DNA of 64,000 bases from JACVRW01 sp963734025 (lineage in GTDB: Bacteria > Actinomycetota > Thermoleophilia > Solirubrobacterales > Thermoleophilaceae), in the NCBI GenBank assembly GCA_963734025.1, contig CAVTFR010000017.1, positions 248,001 to 312,000 on the forward strand, read 5' to 3'. The notes under the pieces were generated by a model, which saw nothing but the letters and a program-made list of their open reading frames with translations, ran no database searches and had not been told where the DNA came from. Each line of letters opens with the position of its first letter. Position 1 is the first letter of the stretch. The position numbers and the translations under genes were made by a program. This document shows positions 32,061 to 40,251 of this stretch, in pieces.

Positions 32061-33034
32061 TGCTCGGCGAGATCGTCATCGGAGGCTCTGCCTCCCTGCT
32101 CATCTGCATGTTCCTCGGGCCGCGCTTCATCGAGTATCTGCGGCTCAAGGAGTTCGGGCAGCAAATTCGCGAGGAGGGGCCCGCCGGGCACGCGGGCAAG
32201 GCGGGCACGCCGACGATGGGCGGCATCGCGGTCCTCCTCGCGGTCTGCGTGCCGTTCCTGATCCTGTCCGAGTACAGAGCGGCGAGCCTGGCCGTGCTCG
32301 GCACCGCGCTGGCTATGGCCGCGCTCGGGTTCGCCGACGACATCACGAAGCTGCGCAAGCGCCGCTCGCTCGGCGTGTCCGGGCGGACGAAGCTCCTCGT
32401 CCAGGCGCTCACCGCGATCGCGCTCTGGCTCGTGGTAATCGAGTACGTCGAGTTCGAGGACACGCTCAACCTGCGCTTCGTGGACGCGTCGATCGACCTC
32501 GGGCTCGCCTACCCCATCCTGATCTTCCTGGTGCTGGCCGGAGCCACGAACGGCGTCAACCTCACCGACGGGCTCGACGGGCTTGCCGCCGGCTGCTGCG
32601 CGATCGTGTTCCTCGCCTACACCGCCATGACCTTCATCACGACGGGACAGGAGGACCTGGCGCTGCTGTCGGCCTGCCTGGTCGGGGGGTGCGTCGGCTT
32701 CCTGTGGTTCAACTCGTTCCCGGCCTCCGTGTTCATGGGCGACACGGGCTCACTCGGCCTGGGCGGCGCGATCGCCGGGCTCGCGGTGATGACGAAGACC
32801 GAGGTTCTGCTGATCATGATCGGCGGCATCTTCGTGATCGAGGCGCTGTCGGTGGCGATCCAGGTGTTCAGCTTCCAGCGCTTCCGGAAGCGGGTGTTCC
32901 TGATGGCGCCGATCCACCACCACTTCGAGCTCGCCGGCTGGTCGGAGACGAAGATCATCCTGCGCTTCTGGATCGTCGCCTCGATCTGCGGGGCGGTCGG
33001 CTTCACGCTGTACCAGGCGTCCATCACGCCATGA
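32060..33034 (+). CDS. mraY: phospho-MurNAc-pentapeptide transferase MraY
   Basis: A 324-aa integral membrane enzyme with about ten hydrophobic segments. It transfers phospho-MurNAc-pentapeptide to undecaprenyl phosphate to make lipid I. It has KAGTPTMGG, FADDITKLRKRR (aspartate pair), NGVNLTDGLDGL, FMGDTGSLGLGG and PIHHHFEL, the family signatures. The GTG at 32060 overlaps the murF stop. Its own stop overlaps the murD ATG (ATGA). Confidence 0.94.
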   Translation: MLGEIVIGGSASLLICMFLGPRFIEYLRLKEFGQQIREEGPAGHAGKAGTPTMGGIAVLLAVCVPFLILSEYRAASLAVLGTALAMAALGFADDITKLRKRRSLGVSGRTKLLVQALTAIALWLVVIEYVEFEDTLNLRFVDASIDLGLAYPILIFLVLAGATNGVNLTDGLDGLAAGCCAIVFLAYTAMTFITTGQEDLALLSACLVGGCVGFLWFNSFPASVFMGDTGSLGLGGAIAGLAVMTKTEVLLIMIGGIFVIEALSVAIQVFSFQRFRKRVFLMAPIHHHFELAGWSETKIILRFWIVASICGAVGFTLYQASITP

Positions 33035-34272
33035 GGCCGCCCCTTCCCGAGGGCCCGTACCTGATCGTGGGGCTCGCCCGCTCGGGCGCCGCGGCGGCCC
33101 GCATGCTGCTGGCGCACGGGGAGGTGCTCGGCGTGGACCGCGGCCGGCCCGAGCCGCCTCCCGGGGTCGAGGTGATGCTCGAGAGCGACGGCGTCGAGCT
33201 GCTCGAGCGGGTTCGCTGCGTCGTCAAGAGCCCGGGCGTGCCGAACGAGGCGCCGGTGATCGTCGCCGCGCGCGAGCGCGGACTGCCCGTGCTCGGGGAG
33301 CTCGAGCTCGCCTGGCGCCTCCTGCCCGGGCGCTTCGTCGCGGTGACGGGGACCAACGGCAAGACCACCACCGCCGAGCTGCTCGGCGCGATCTGGCGCG
33401 CCGCGGGGCTGCCCGTCGCGGTCGCGGGCAACGTGGGCACGCCGCTGTCGTCGCTCGTCGGCGAGGCCGGCGAGGAGGTGACGCTCGTCTGCGAGGTCTC
33501 GAGCTTCCAGGCGGAGGACTCGGAGCTGTTCGCGCCCGACACCGCCCTCCTCCTCAACATCGAGGAGGACCACCTCGACCGCCACGGCACCGTCGAGGCC
33601 TACCGCGAGGCCAAGCTGCGGCTGTTCCGCAACCAGTCGCCCGAGCAGCTGGCGGTCGCGCCTGCCGGGTTCGAGCTGCCCGGGAACGGGCGGCGCGTCG
33701 TCTTCGGCGACCCGGAGGAGCTGCCGCTGCCGGCCGAGGAGATCCGCCTGCGCGGGCCGCACAACCTCGAGAACGCGATGGGGGCTTCCGCCGCGGCGCT
33801 CGCCTCGGGCGTCCCCGGCGAGGCGGTCGCGGCCGCCCTTCGCGGCTTCACCGGCGTTCCACACCGGCTCGAGGAGGTCGGGACCGTCGGCGGTGTTCTG
33901 TACGTGAACGACTCGAAGGCGACCAACGTCGCCTCCGCACGGCGCGCGCTCGAGTCGTTCGGCGGCGGCGTGCACGCCATCCTGGGCGGCAGCCTCAAGG
34001 GCGGTGGCTTCCGCGCGCTGCGCGAGCCGGTGGCCGAGCATTGCCGCGCCTGCTACCTGATCGGCGAGGCGGCCGGGCCGCTCGCCGAGGACCTCGAGGG
34101 CACGGTGCCCCTGTTGCGCAGCGGCGATCTCGAGAACGCGGTGCGCGACGCCTCGGAGGCCGCCGCGGCGGGCGACGTCGTGCTGCTCTCGCCGGCCTGC
34201 GCCAGCTTCGACCAGTTCCGCGACTTCGAGGATCGCGGCGAGCGCTTTCGCTCGCTCGTCCCGCGAGCATGA
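33031..34272 (+). CDS. murD: UDP-MurNAc-L-alanine:D-glutamate ligase MurD
   Basis: A 413-aa Mur ligase that adds D-glutamate to UDP-MurNAc-L-Ala. It has an N-terminal Rossmann motif (IVGLARSGAAAAR), the ATP loop AVTGTNGKTTTAE, ISSFQ-type VSSFQAED, NIEEDHLDRHG, and the C-terminal NDSKATNVASARRAL and GGSLKGGGF. The ATG at 33031 overlaps the mraY stop. ftsW begins 30 bp after its end. Confidence 0.93.
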   Translation: MRPPLPEGPYLIVGLARSGAAAARMLLAHGEVLGVDRGRPEPPPGVEVMLESDGVELLERVRCVVKSPGVPNEAPVIVAARERGLPVLGELELAWRLLPGRFVAVTGTNGKTTTAELLGAIWRAAGLPVAVAGNVGTPLSSLVGEAGEEVTLVCEVSSFQAEDSELFAPDTALLLNIEEDHLDRHGTVEAYREAKLRLFRNQSPEQLAVAPAGFELPGNGRRVVFGDPEELPLPAEEIRLRGPHNLENAMGASAAALASGVPGEAVAAALRGFTGVPHRLEEVGTVGGVLYVNDSKATNVASARRALESFGGGVHAILGGSLKGGGFRALREPVAEHCRACYLIGEAAGPLAEDLEGTVPLLRSGDLENAVRDASEAAAAGDVVLLSPACASFDQFRDFEDRGERFRSLVPRA

Positions 34273-34302
34273 ATCGGGGCGCCGCCGTAGAAGAGAGACC
34301 GG

Positions 34303-35556
34303 ATGGGCCGAACGACATCGCTCCGGTCCGGGCCCAGCCCGGCCCCTCGGGCACGACGCCGGAAGCGCCCGGTCGAGTACTCGATCCTCTACACGGCAAC
34401 TCTCTGTCTCTTGGCCGGCGGCGCCGTGATGGTCTACTCGGCGAGCTCGGCCGAATCGCTCCTCTCGGGCACGGGCGACGCCTCCTACTACCTGAAGCGC
34501 TACGTGATGCTGGGCCTGATCGGGCTGGTGGCGATGCACTTCGCCGCCCGCCACGGGCTCCGGCTGATCAAGGGCGTGACGCCGCCGCTGCTGGTGGTCT
34601 CGTTCGGGCTGACGATCGCAGTGATGCTGCCCGGCATCGGCGTCACGGTGAACGGCGCCACGCGCTGGCTCGGCGCGGGCCCGTTCCAGTTCCAGCCCTC
34701 GGAGCTTCTGAAGGTCTCCTTGATCCTCTACGCGGCGCAGCTGCTGGCCGCCCGGCCGCGCTCGGTGCTCACCGTCGGCGGGCTCTTCAAACCGCTGCTG
34801 CTGGTGGTCGGGGCGGCCTGCGCGCTGCTAATGAAGCAGCCCGACATGGGGACCGCGATGGTCATCTGCTTCTCGATCGGCGCGCTGCTCGTCGTCGCCG
34901 GCACGCCGATGCGGAACCTTGGCCTGATTGCCGGGGCGCTCGCCGGGTTGGCGCTGCTACTGGCGATCGCCGAGCCCTACCGGCGCGAGCGGCTGACGGC
35001 GTTCCTGGACCCGTTCGCAGACGCCGGCGACTCGGGCTTCCAGGCAGTCCAGGCGCTGACGGCGATCGGATCGGGCGGCTTCTTCGGCGTCGGTCTCGGC
35101 GAGTCGGTCCAGAAGATCTTCTACCTGCCCGAGGCGCACACGGACATGATCCTGGCGATCATCGGCGAGGAGCTCGGCCTGATCGGCATCCTGGCGCTGC
35201 TCGTGCTGTACGGCATGATCGGCTACGCCGGCCTGCGGGCGGCCAAGCTGGCGCGCGACCAGTACTCGAAGCTGCTTGCTGCCGGGATCACCTCGCTGAT
35301 CCTCTGTCAAGCGACGCTCAACTTCTTCGCCGTGCTCGGGATGATGCCGCTGACCGGGGTGCCGCTGCCGTTCATCTCCTACGGCAGCTCGAACCTGATC
35401 GTGCTGCTCGCGGCGATGGGCCTGCTGATGGGCGTGGCCGCGACCGGCGGCGAGGTCGGCCGGCGCGCGCGCAAGCCGGACCTGCGGGCGGTCGACGGCG
35501 GCGGCGGCGAGCGCCGCGAAGCGGGGCGCGCGCGGGCCGCCCGCGCGGCTCGCTGA
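34303..35556 (+). CDS. ftsW: FtsW lipid II polymerase (SEDS family)
   Basis: A 417-aa membrane protein with about ten transmembrane segments and a basic N-terminus. SEDS signatures include VYSASS, NGATRWLGAGPFQFQPSELLK, KQPDMGTAMV, AHTDMILAIIGEELG (with the catalytic-region aspartate) and GVPLPFISYGSSNL. It polymerises septal glycan as the partner of FtsI. The C-terminus has a Gly/Arg-rich cytoplasmic tail. The ATG at 34303 follows AGAGAGACC; an ATG at 34269 overlapping murD is out of frame. Confidence 0.94.
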   Translation: MGRTTSLRSGPSPAPRARRRKRPVEYSILYTATLCLLAGGAVMVYSASSAESLLSGTGDASYYLKRYVMLGLIGLVAMHFAARHGLRLIKGVTPPLLVVSFGLTIAVMLPGIGVTVNGATRWLGAGPFQFQPSELLKVSLILYAAQLLAARPRSVLTVGGLFKPLLLVVGAACALLMKQPDMGTAMVICFSIGALLVVAGTPMRNLGLIAGALAGLALLLAIAEPYRRERLTAFLDPFADAGDSGFQAVQALTAIGSGGFFGVGLGESVQKIFYLPEAHTDMILAIIGEELGLIGILALLVLYGMIGYAGLRAAKLARDQYSKLLAAGITSLILCQATLNFFAVLGMMPLTGVPLPFISYGSSNLIVLLAAMGLLMGVAATGGEVGRRARKPDLRAVDGGGGERREAGRARAARAAR

Positions 35557-35569
35557 GCGCGGAGGTCGC

Positions 35570-36637
35570 ATGTCCAGGGTTGTGATCGCCGCGGGCGGGA
35601 CCGCCGGTCACGTCGTCCCGGCGCTCGCAATTGCCGGCGAGCTGCGCGAGCGCGGGGTCGACGTGGAGTTCATCGGCGGCGAGCGCGCCGAGGCCGAGCT
35701 CGTGCCGGCCGCCGGCTACCCGCTGCACACGCTGCGCGTGGAGGGGATCGACCGCAAGAGCGTCTTGCGCGCCGCCCGCGCGCTCATGCTGGCCGCCGGG
35801 GCGACCATGCGGGCCCGCCGGCTGTTGCGTCGCGCGGACGCCGACGCCGTGCTCGGCGGCGGCGGATACGTGGCCGGCCCCGTCGGGCTCGCGGCGCGCT
35901 CGCTGCGGCTGCCGCTCGTCCTCACCGAGGCGGATAGCCAGCTCGGCGTGACGAACCGGCTGCTCGCCCCGCTGGCGGCACGCGTGTTCCTCGCCTTCCC
36001 CGTCCCCGGACGGAGCGGCTCGCGCTACCTCGTGACCGGTCGGCCGCTGCCGCCGGCCACCGCCGGATCCGACCGGGCAGTCGCCCGCGCGCGCTTCGGG
36101 CTGCCCGCCGAGGGCCGCTGCCTGTTGGTGTTCGGGGGCTCGCTCGGCGCCCGGCGCCTCAACCACGCGGCGATCGATGCCTTCGGTGGGGCCGCGCCCT
36201 GCTCAGTCCTGCACGCCTGCGGCCGCCGCGATCACGACGAGCTGCGCGCCCGGCTCGACGCGCTCGGCTCGCCGCCGCACTACCGCCTGTTCCCCTATAT
36301 CGAGCCGTTCGCGGACGCGCTCGCGGCGGCTGACCTCGTCGCGTCACGGGCCGGCGGCTCCGTGCTCGAGCTCGCGGCCGTCGGGTTGCCCGCAATTCTC
36401 GTCCCCTATCCGCATGCCACTGCGGATCACCAGACCCTGAACGCACGCCACATGGAGGAGGCGGGTGCAGCGGTCGTCGTCCCCGACGCCGAGCTCGACG
36501 GGCCGCGACTCGCGCGCGAGGTGGCCGCCCTGCTCAGCGCCCCGCAGCGCATGGCCGAGATGTCCAACGCGGGGCGCGCCGCGGCGCCGCGCGACGCGGC
36601 CGAGCGCATCGCCGGCGAGCTGATCGCGCTGATCTGA
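35570..36637 (+). CDS. murG: UDP-GlcNAc:lipid I transferase MurG
   Basis: A 355-aa GT-B glycosyltransferase that makes lipid II on the inner face of the membrane. It has an N-terminal IAAGGTAGHVVPALAIA, the membrane-association patch near RVEGIDRK, GGGGYVAGPVGLAA, FGGSLGARRLN, and the UDP-GlcNAc motif SRAGGSVLELAAVGLPAILVPYPHATADHQ. GGAGGT lies only three bases before the ATG, closer than usual. Between it and murC there are 19 bp holding an internal promoter box. Confidence 0.93.
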   Translation: MSRVVIAAGGTAGHVVPALAIAGELRERGVDVEFIGGERAEAELVPAAGYPLHTLRVEGIDRKSVLRAARALMLAAGATMRARRLLRRADADAVLGGGGYVAGPVGLAARSLRLPLVLTEADSQLGVTNRLLAPLAARVFLAFPVPGRSGSRYLVTGRPLPPATAGSDRAVARARFGLPAEGRCLLVFGGSLGARRLNHAAIDAFGGAAPCSVLHACGRRDHDELRARLDALGSPPHYRLFPYIEPFADALAAADLVASRAGGSVLELAAVGLPAILVPYPHATADHQTLNARHMEEAGAAVVVPDAELDGPRLAREVAALLSAPQRMAEMSNAGRAAAPRDAAERIAGELIALI

Positions 36638-36641
36638 CGGA

Positions 36642-36647
36642 TAACGT
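36642..36647 (+). promoter_or_regulatory. internal -10 box TAACGT before murC
   Basis: TAACGT ends nine bases before the murC ATG. This suggests a leaderless internal promoter that separates murC-murB-ftsQ from the upstream part of the cluster. Confidence 0.5.
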
Positions 36648-36656
36648 CAGGCGCCG

Positions 36657-38009
36657 ATGGCAAGCCGGCCGTTCGAGGGGCGCAGCCTCCACTTCATCGG
36701 GATCGGCGGGGCCGGCATGAGCGGCCTCGCGCTCGTCGCCCGTTCGCTGGGCGCGACGGTCACCGGCTCGGACCGCGCCGAGTCGTCCTACTGGGGACCG
36801 CTGCGGGCCGCGCGGATCGAGCCTGCGCTCGGCCACAACGCAGGCAACCTGCCCGCGGAGGCGGAGGTCGTCGTCTCGACGGCGATCCCGGAGGACAACC
36901 CCGAGCTGGCCGCAGCCCGCGCGGCCGGGGCGACCGTGCTCCATCGCGGCGACCTGCTCGGCGAGCTCTCGCGCATGAGGCGCACGATCGCGGTCGGGGG
37001 CACCCACGGCAAGACGACCACCGCCTCGATGGCGGCGCTGGCGCTGCTCGAATGCGGCCATCAGCCGGCCTTCCTGATCGGCGGCGAGCTGCGGGCCGCC
37101 GGCACGAACGCCCTCTGGGGCGGCGGCGAGTGGGCGGTGATCGAGGCCGACGAGTCGGACCGCTCGTTCCTCAAGCTCGCGCGCGACGTCGCGGTCGTCA
37201 CGAACGTGGAGCTCGACCACCATTCGACCTATCCGAGCGTGCTCGCGGTCGAGGAGGCCTTCGCCGAGTTCACCGAACCGGCCGGGCTGCGCGTGCTCGG
37301 GCCCGGTCTGGACGCGCTGCGCGGCAGCGGAGAGTCGGTCAGCTTCGGGATCGATGAGGGCGACCTCCAGGCGCGCCGGCTGCACCTGCACCCGGGCGGA
37401 TCGACCTTCACGGTGGACGGCGTGGCAGTGGAGCTGCGGGTTCCCGGGCGCCACAACGTGCTGAACGCGCTCGCCGCGCTCGCGTCGTGCCGCGCCGCCG
37501 GTCTCGACGTTCCGGAGGCGGGCCCAGCGCTGCACGCCTTCACCGGTGCGGGGCGGCGCTTCGAGGAGCACGGCCGCACCGAGACCGGCGCGCTCGTCTT
37601 CGACGACTACGCGCACCATCCGACCGAGGTGCGCGCGACGCTCGAGGCGGCGCGCACGCTCGAGCCGCACCGGCTCGTCGCCTGCTTTCAGCCGCATCTC
37701 TACTCGCGGACGCGGATGCTGGCGCGCGCGTTCGGGCGTGCCCTGGCGCTCGCCGACGTGGTCGTCGTGCTCGACGTCTATCCCGCCCGCGAGCGCCCGG
37801 AGGACTTTCCCGGCGTGAGCGGCCTGCTCGTAGCCGGCGCCACCGCGGATGCGGCAGGCGGCCGGCCCGTGTGGTGGCTCCCGCGCATGGACGACGCGGC
37901 GCGCATGCTGCGCTCCGAGCTGCGTGAGGGGGACCTGCTGCTGACGCTCGGGGCGGGAGACGTCGACCGGCTGGCGAAGGAGCTGGGGGAATGGTCCCCG
38001 TCGGCGTGA
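36657..38009 (+). CDS. murC: UDP-MurNAc:L-alanine ligase MurC
   Basis: A 450-aa Mur ligase that starts peptide addition on UDP-MurNAc. It has the nucleotide motif FIGIGGAGMSGLA, the ATP loop VGGTHGKTTTAS, EADESDRSF, NVELDHHSTY and YAHHPTEVRATLEA. The final codons are overlapped by the first copy of the 28-bp direct repeat that precedes murB, so the MurC C-terminus (EWSPSA) was probably altered by the duplication. Confidence 0.94.
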   Translation: MASRPFEGRSLHFIGIGGAGMSGLALVARSLGATVTGSDRAESSYWGPLRAARIEPALGHNAGNLPAEAEVVVSTAIPEDNPELAAARAAGATVLHRGDLLGELSRMRRTIAVGGTHGKTTTASMAALALLECGHQPAFLIGGELRAAGTNALWGGGEWAVIEADESDRSFLKLARDVAVVTNVELDHHSTYPSVLAVEEAFAEFTEPAGLRVLGPGLDALRGSGESVSFGIDEGDLQARRLHLHPGGSTFTVDGVAVELRVPGRHNVLNALAALASCRAAGLDVPEAGPALHAFTGAGRRFEEHGRTETGALVFDDYAHHPTEVRATLEAARTLEPHRLVACFQPHLYSRTRMLARAFGRALALADVVVVLDVYPARERPEDFPGVSGLLVAGATADAAGGRPVWWLPRMDDAARMLRSELREGDLLLTLGAGDVDRLAKELGEWSPSA

Positions 38010-38041
38010 AGCCGGACTGCGTGCGCTGGGGCCCGGCCTGA
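37991..38041 (+). other. 16-codon leader ORF derived from a duplicated murB start
   Basis: The first 28 bp of murB (from the ATG at 38041) are present as an exact copy at 37991-38018, straddling the murC stop. Read from its own ATG, this copy gives MVPVGVKPDCVRWGPA and then a TGA at 38039-38041 whose last base is the A of the murB ATG (TGATG). It may be translated and may couple murB to upstream ribosomes. Confidence 0.65.
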
Positions 38042-38068
38042 TGGTCCCCGTCGGCGTGAAGCCGGACT
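37991..38068 (+). repeat. 28-bp direct repeat at the murC/murB junction
   Basis: Identical 28-bp segments at 37991-38018 and 38041-38068 (beginning ATGGTCCCCGTCGGCGTGAA) are offset by 50 bp, with 22 bp of unrelated sequence between them. The perfect identity suggests a recent event. Confidence 0.95.
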
Positions 38069-38952
38069 TCCCCCTCGCGCGGCTCACCACCGTCCGAACC
38101 GGCGGTCACGCCGACTTCTTTGCGCGGCCCGAATCGGTCGGGGCGCTCGAGGAGCTCCTGGCCTGGGCGGAGTCGGAGGGCATCGAGGTAGGAGTGGTCG
38201 GCTCCGGATCGAACCTCCTCGTAGCGGATGAAGGCTTCCGGGGACTCGTGATCAAGCTGGACGGCTCGCTCGCCACGATCGAGCGCGACGGCGAGCGTCT
38301 GCTCTGCGGCGGTGGCGCGCGCCTGCCGCAGGCTGCCGCATTCGCCGCCAGGGCGGGCCTCAGCGGCCTCGAGTTCGGCGTAAACATCCCCGGCACCGTC
38401 GGCGGCGCGGTCAAGATGAACGCGAACGCCTACGGCGGCGACCTCGCCCGCGTCCTCGAGTGGGTTGAGATCACCACGCCGCACGGCGGCGAGCGGCGCA
38501 CGCCGCCGGAGCTCGGCTTCAGCTACCGGCGCTCCAACCTGAAGCCGCGCGAGATCGTCGCGCGCGCCTCGTTCGCGCTGAGCCCCGCCGAGCCGGAGTC
38601 GGTGAAGGCGACGCTCGCCGAGATGCGCGCCTCGCGCCGCGCTGCGCAGCCATCCGGCATCAAGACCTTCGGATCGACCTTCAAGAACCCCGAGGACCCG
38701 CGCGCCGAGGGCAAGAGCGCCGGCGTCCTGCTCGACGAGGCGGGCTGCCGCGGCCTGACGGTCGGCGGGGCCCGCTTCTCGGAGAAGCACGCGAACTTCG
38801 TCGAGAACACGGGCGACGCCAGCACCGCCGACGTGATCGCGCTGATGGGCGCGGGCCGCCGCCGCGTCCGCGAGCGCTTCGGCGTGGAGCTGGAGCCCGA
38901 GGTCCAGTTCCTCGGCGAGGTCGACACCCGGCCGATCTGGGGCTCCTCGTGA
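38041..38952 (+). CDS. murB: UDP-N-acetylenolpyruvoylglucosamine reductase MurB
   Basis: A 303-aa FAD enzyme that reduces UDP-GlcNAc-enolpyruvate to UDP-MurNAc with NADPH. It has the FAD-binding VVGSGSNLLVADEGFRG, GLEFGVNIPGTVGGAVKMNANAYGGD, SYRRSNLK, the catalytic-serine region PSGIKTFGSTFKNP and the C-terminal EKHANFVEN. It is the short (type II) form. The ATG is preceded by its own partial duplicate. Its stop overlaps the ftsQ GTG. Confidence 0.94.
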   Translation: MVPVGVKPDFPLARLTTVRTGGHADFFARPESVGALEELLAWAESEGIEVGVVGSGSNLLVADEGFRGLVIKLDGSLATIERDGERLLCGGGARLPQAAAFAARAGLSGLEFGVNIPGTVGGAVKMNANAYGGDLARVLEWVEITTPHGGERRTPPELGFSYRRSNLKPREIVARASFALSPAEPESVKATLAEMRASRRAAQPSGIKTFGSTFKNPEDPRAEGKSAGVLLDEAGCRGLTVGGARFSEKHANFVENTGDASTADVIALMGAGRRRVRERFGVELEPEVQFLGEVDTRPIWGSS

Positions 38953-40013
38953 GGGGCGCCGCCGCGGCCCTCGGCCGGCGCAGGCTCCCGCGCCCGGCCA
39001 TCGCGCTGCGCGCGCCGAGCCCGCGGCTCCGCCTCTGGCTGATCGTCCTGGCGCTGCTGTGTCTCGTGCTCGCCGCCGGCTATCGGTTCTGGCTGCGTGA
39101 CTCATCGTTCGTCTCGGTCGACGAGGTCAAGGTGAGCGGGCTCACGACGAAGGATGCCGAGCGCGTGCGCGCCGCGCTCACGAGCGCCGCCCACACGATG
39201 ACGACCCTGAACGTCGACCAGGAGCGGCTCGATGAGGCGGCCTCGCACTATCCGGTCGTGCGCGGGCTCGAGGTCAGCACCGACTTCCCGCACGGGCTCG
39301 AGATCCGCGTGCTCGAGCATCACCCCGCGGCGCTCGTCGAGCTCGGCGGCGACCCGGTGCCGGTCGCGGGCGACGGCACGCTGCTGCGCGGTCTGCCGGT
39401 CGAGGGCCGACTGCCCGTCATCGACCTCGAGATCGGCGCGCGCGGCGAGCGTCTCACGAGCTCGGCGGCGCTCCACGCCGCCCGGGTAGCCGGGGCGGCG
39501 CCCGGGATCCTGCGCTCGCGCATCGAGACGATCGGCGCGCGCAAGGACGACGGAGTCGTCGTCCAGCTGCACGAGGGCCCCGAGCTGATCTTCGGCGACG
39601 GCACGCGGGCGCACGCCAAGTGGATAGCCGCGACGCGCGTGCTCGCCGACCCCGAGGCGGAGGGCGCCACCTACATCGACGTCCGCCTGCCGGGCCGGCC
39701 CGCCGCGGGCGGCCTGCCCGCCGCGACCGTGACGCCGGTGGCTTCTGCCGGCACGGCGCCGGCGCCGGTAGCCGGCGTGCCCGACACCGACCCCTCGGCG
39801 CCCGCAACCGGGACGACCCCCGTCGTGCCGGGCACGGAGGCCGCGCCGGCGGCGCCGCCCGTCCCCGGTACTGTCCCGCCGACCGGGACGGCGCCCGTGA
39901 CCCCGCCCGCGGCGACGCCCGTCACACCGGCGCCGACGGCACCGGCACAGCCCGAGACCCCGGCCGCTCCGGCCCAGGGAGTGGCAGGCGGGGTGGGCGC
40001 TCCAGCCGGCTGA
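38949..40013 (+). CDS. ftsQ: FtsQ/DivIB division protein with a Pro/Ala/Thr-rich tail
   Basis: A 354-aa bitopic protein with a basic cytoplasmic N-terminus, one membrane segment (about 28-46), then a POTRA domain (about 55-125: SVDEVKVSGL ... LEIRVLEHHPAALVEL) and the FtsQ beta domain up to about residue 250. It scaffolds the divisome together with FtsL. The last 100 residues are low-complexity Pro/Ala/Thr/Val (TPVTPAPTAPAQPETPAAP), perhaps a wall-spanning linker. It overlaps murB by four bases, and the inverted repeat at 40025 follows. Confidence 0.88.
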   Translation: MRGAAAALGRRRLPRPAIALRAPSPRLRLWLIVLALLCLVLAAGYRFWLRDSSFVSVDEVKVSGLTTKDAERVRAALTSAAHTMTTLNVDQERLDEAASHYPVVRGLEVSTDFPHGLEIRVLEHHPAALVELGGDPVPVAGDGTLLRGLPVEGRLPVIDLEIGARGERLTSSAALHAARVAGAAPGILRSRIETIGARKDDGVVVQLHEGPELIFGDGTRAHAKWIAATRVLADPEAEGATYIDVRLPGRPAAGGLPAATVTPVASAGTAPAPVAGVPDTDPSAPATGTTPVVPGTEAAPAAPPVPGTVPPTGTAPVTPPAATPVTPAPTAPAQPETPAAPAQGVAGGVGAPAG

Positions 40014-40024
40014 CAGACCCTCCG

Positions 40025-40051
40025 TAACACTCGACCTGTAGTGGAGTGTTA
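40025..40051. promoter_or_regulatory. inverted repeat between ftsQ and ftsZ
   Basis: Perfect arms TAACACTC and GAGTGTTA flank an 11-nt loop, 12 bp after the ftsQ stop and 57 bp before the ftsZ -35 box. It could be the ftsQ terminator or an upstream operator for ftsZ; its A+T-rich ends argue weakly for protein binding. Confidence 0.45.
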
Positions 40052-40107
40052 GCCCAACCCTCGATCTTTGCTCAAAGGTTGTTCTGCAGGTTTTGTTGCG
40101 AGGACGG

Positions 40108-40137
40108 TTGACACTTTTGGCGAATGCCGCCTACAGT
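40108..40137 (+). promoter_or_regulatory. ftsZ promoter
   Basis: TTGACA (40108-40113) and TACAGT (40132-40137) are separated by 18 bp, the best housekeeping-type promoter in the window. Transcription would begin near 40144, giving a leader of about 105 nt before ftsZ, in contrast to the leaderless genes. Confidence 0.75.
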
Positions 40138-40251
40138 GCGGTCTTTGCGGGATTCGAGAAACCCTCGATGAACGCTTGAGCTATGTGATCCGCGCGCAAC
40201 TCGGGCGAGCCGAGTCCGGCGGCGGAGACGGGAGAGAGGAAGCACCCTCTA

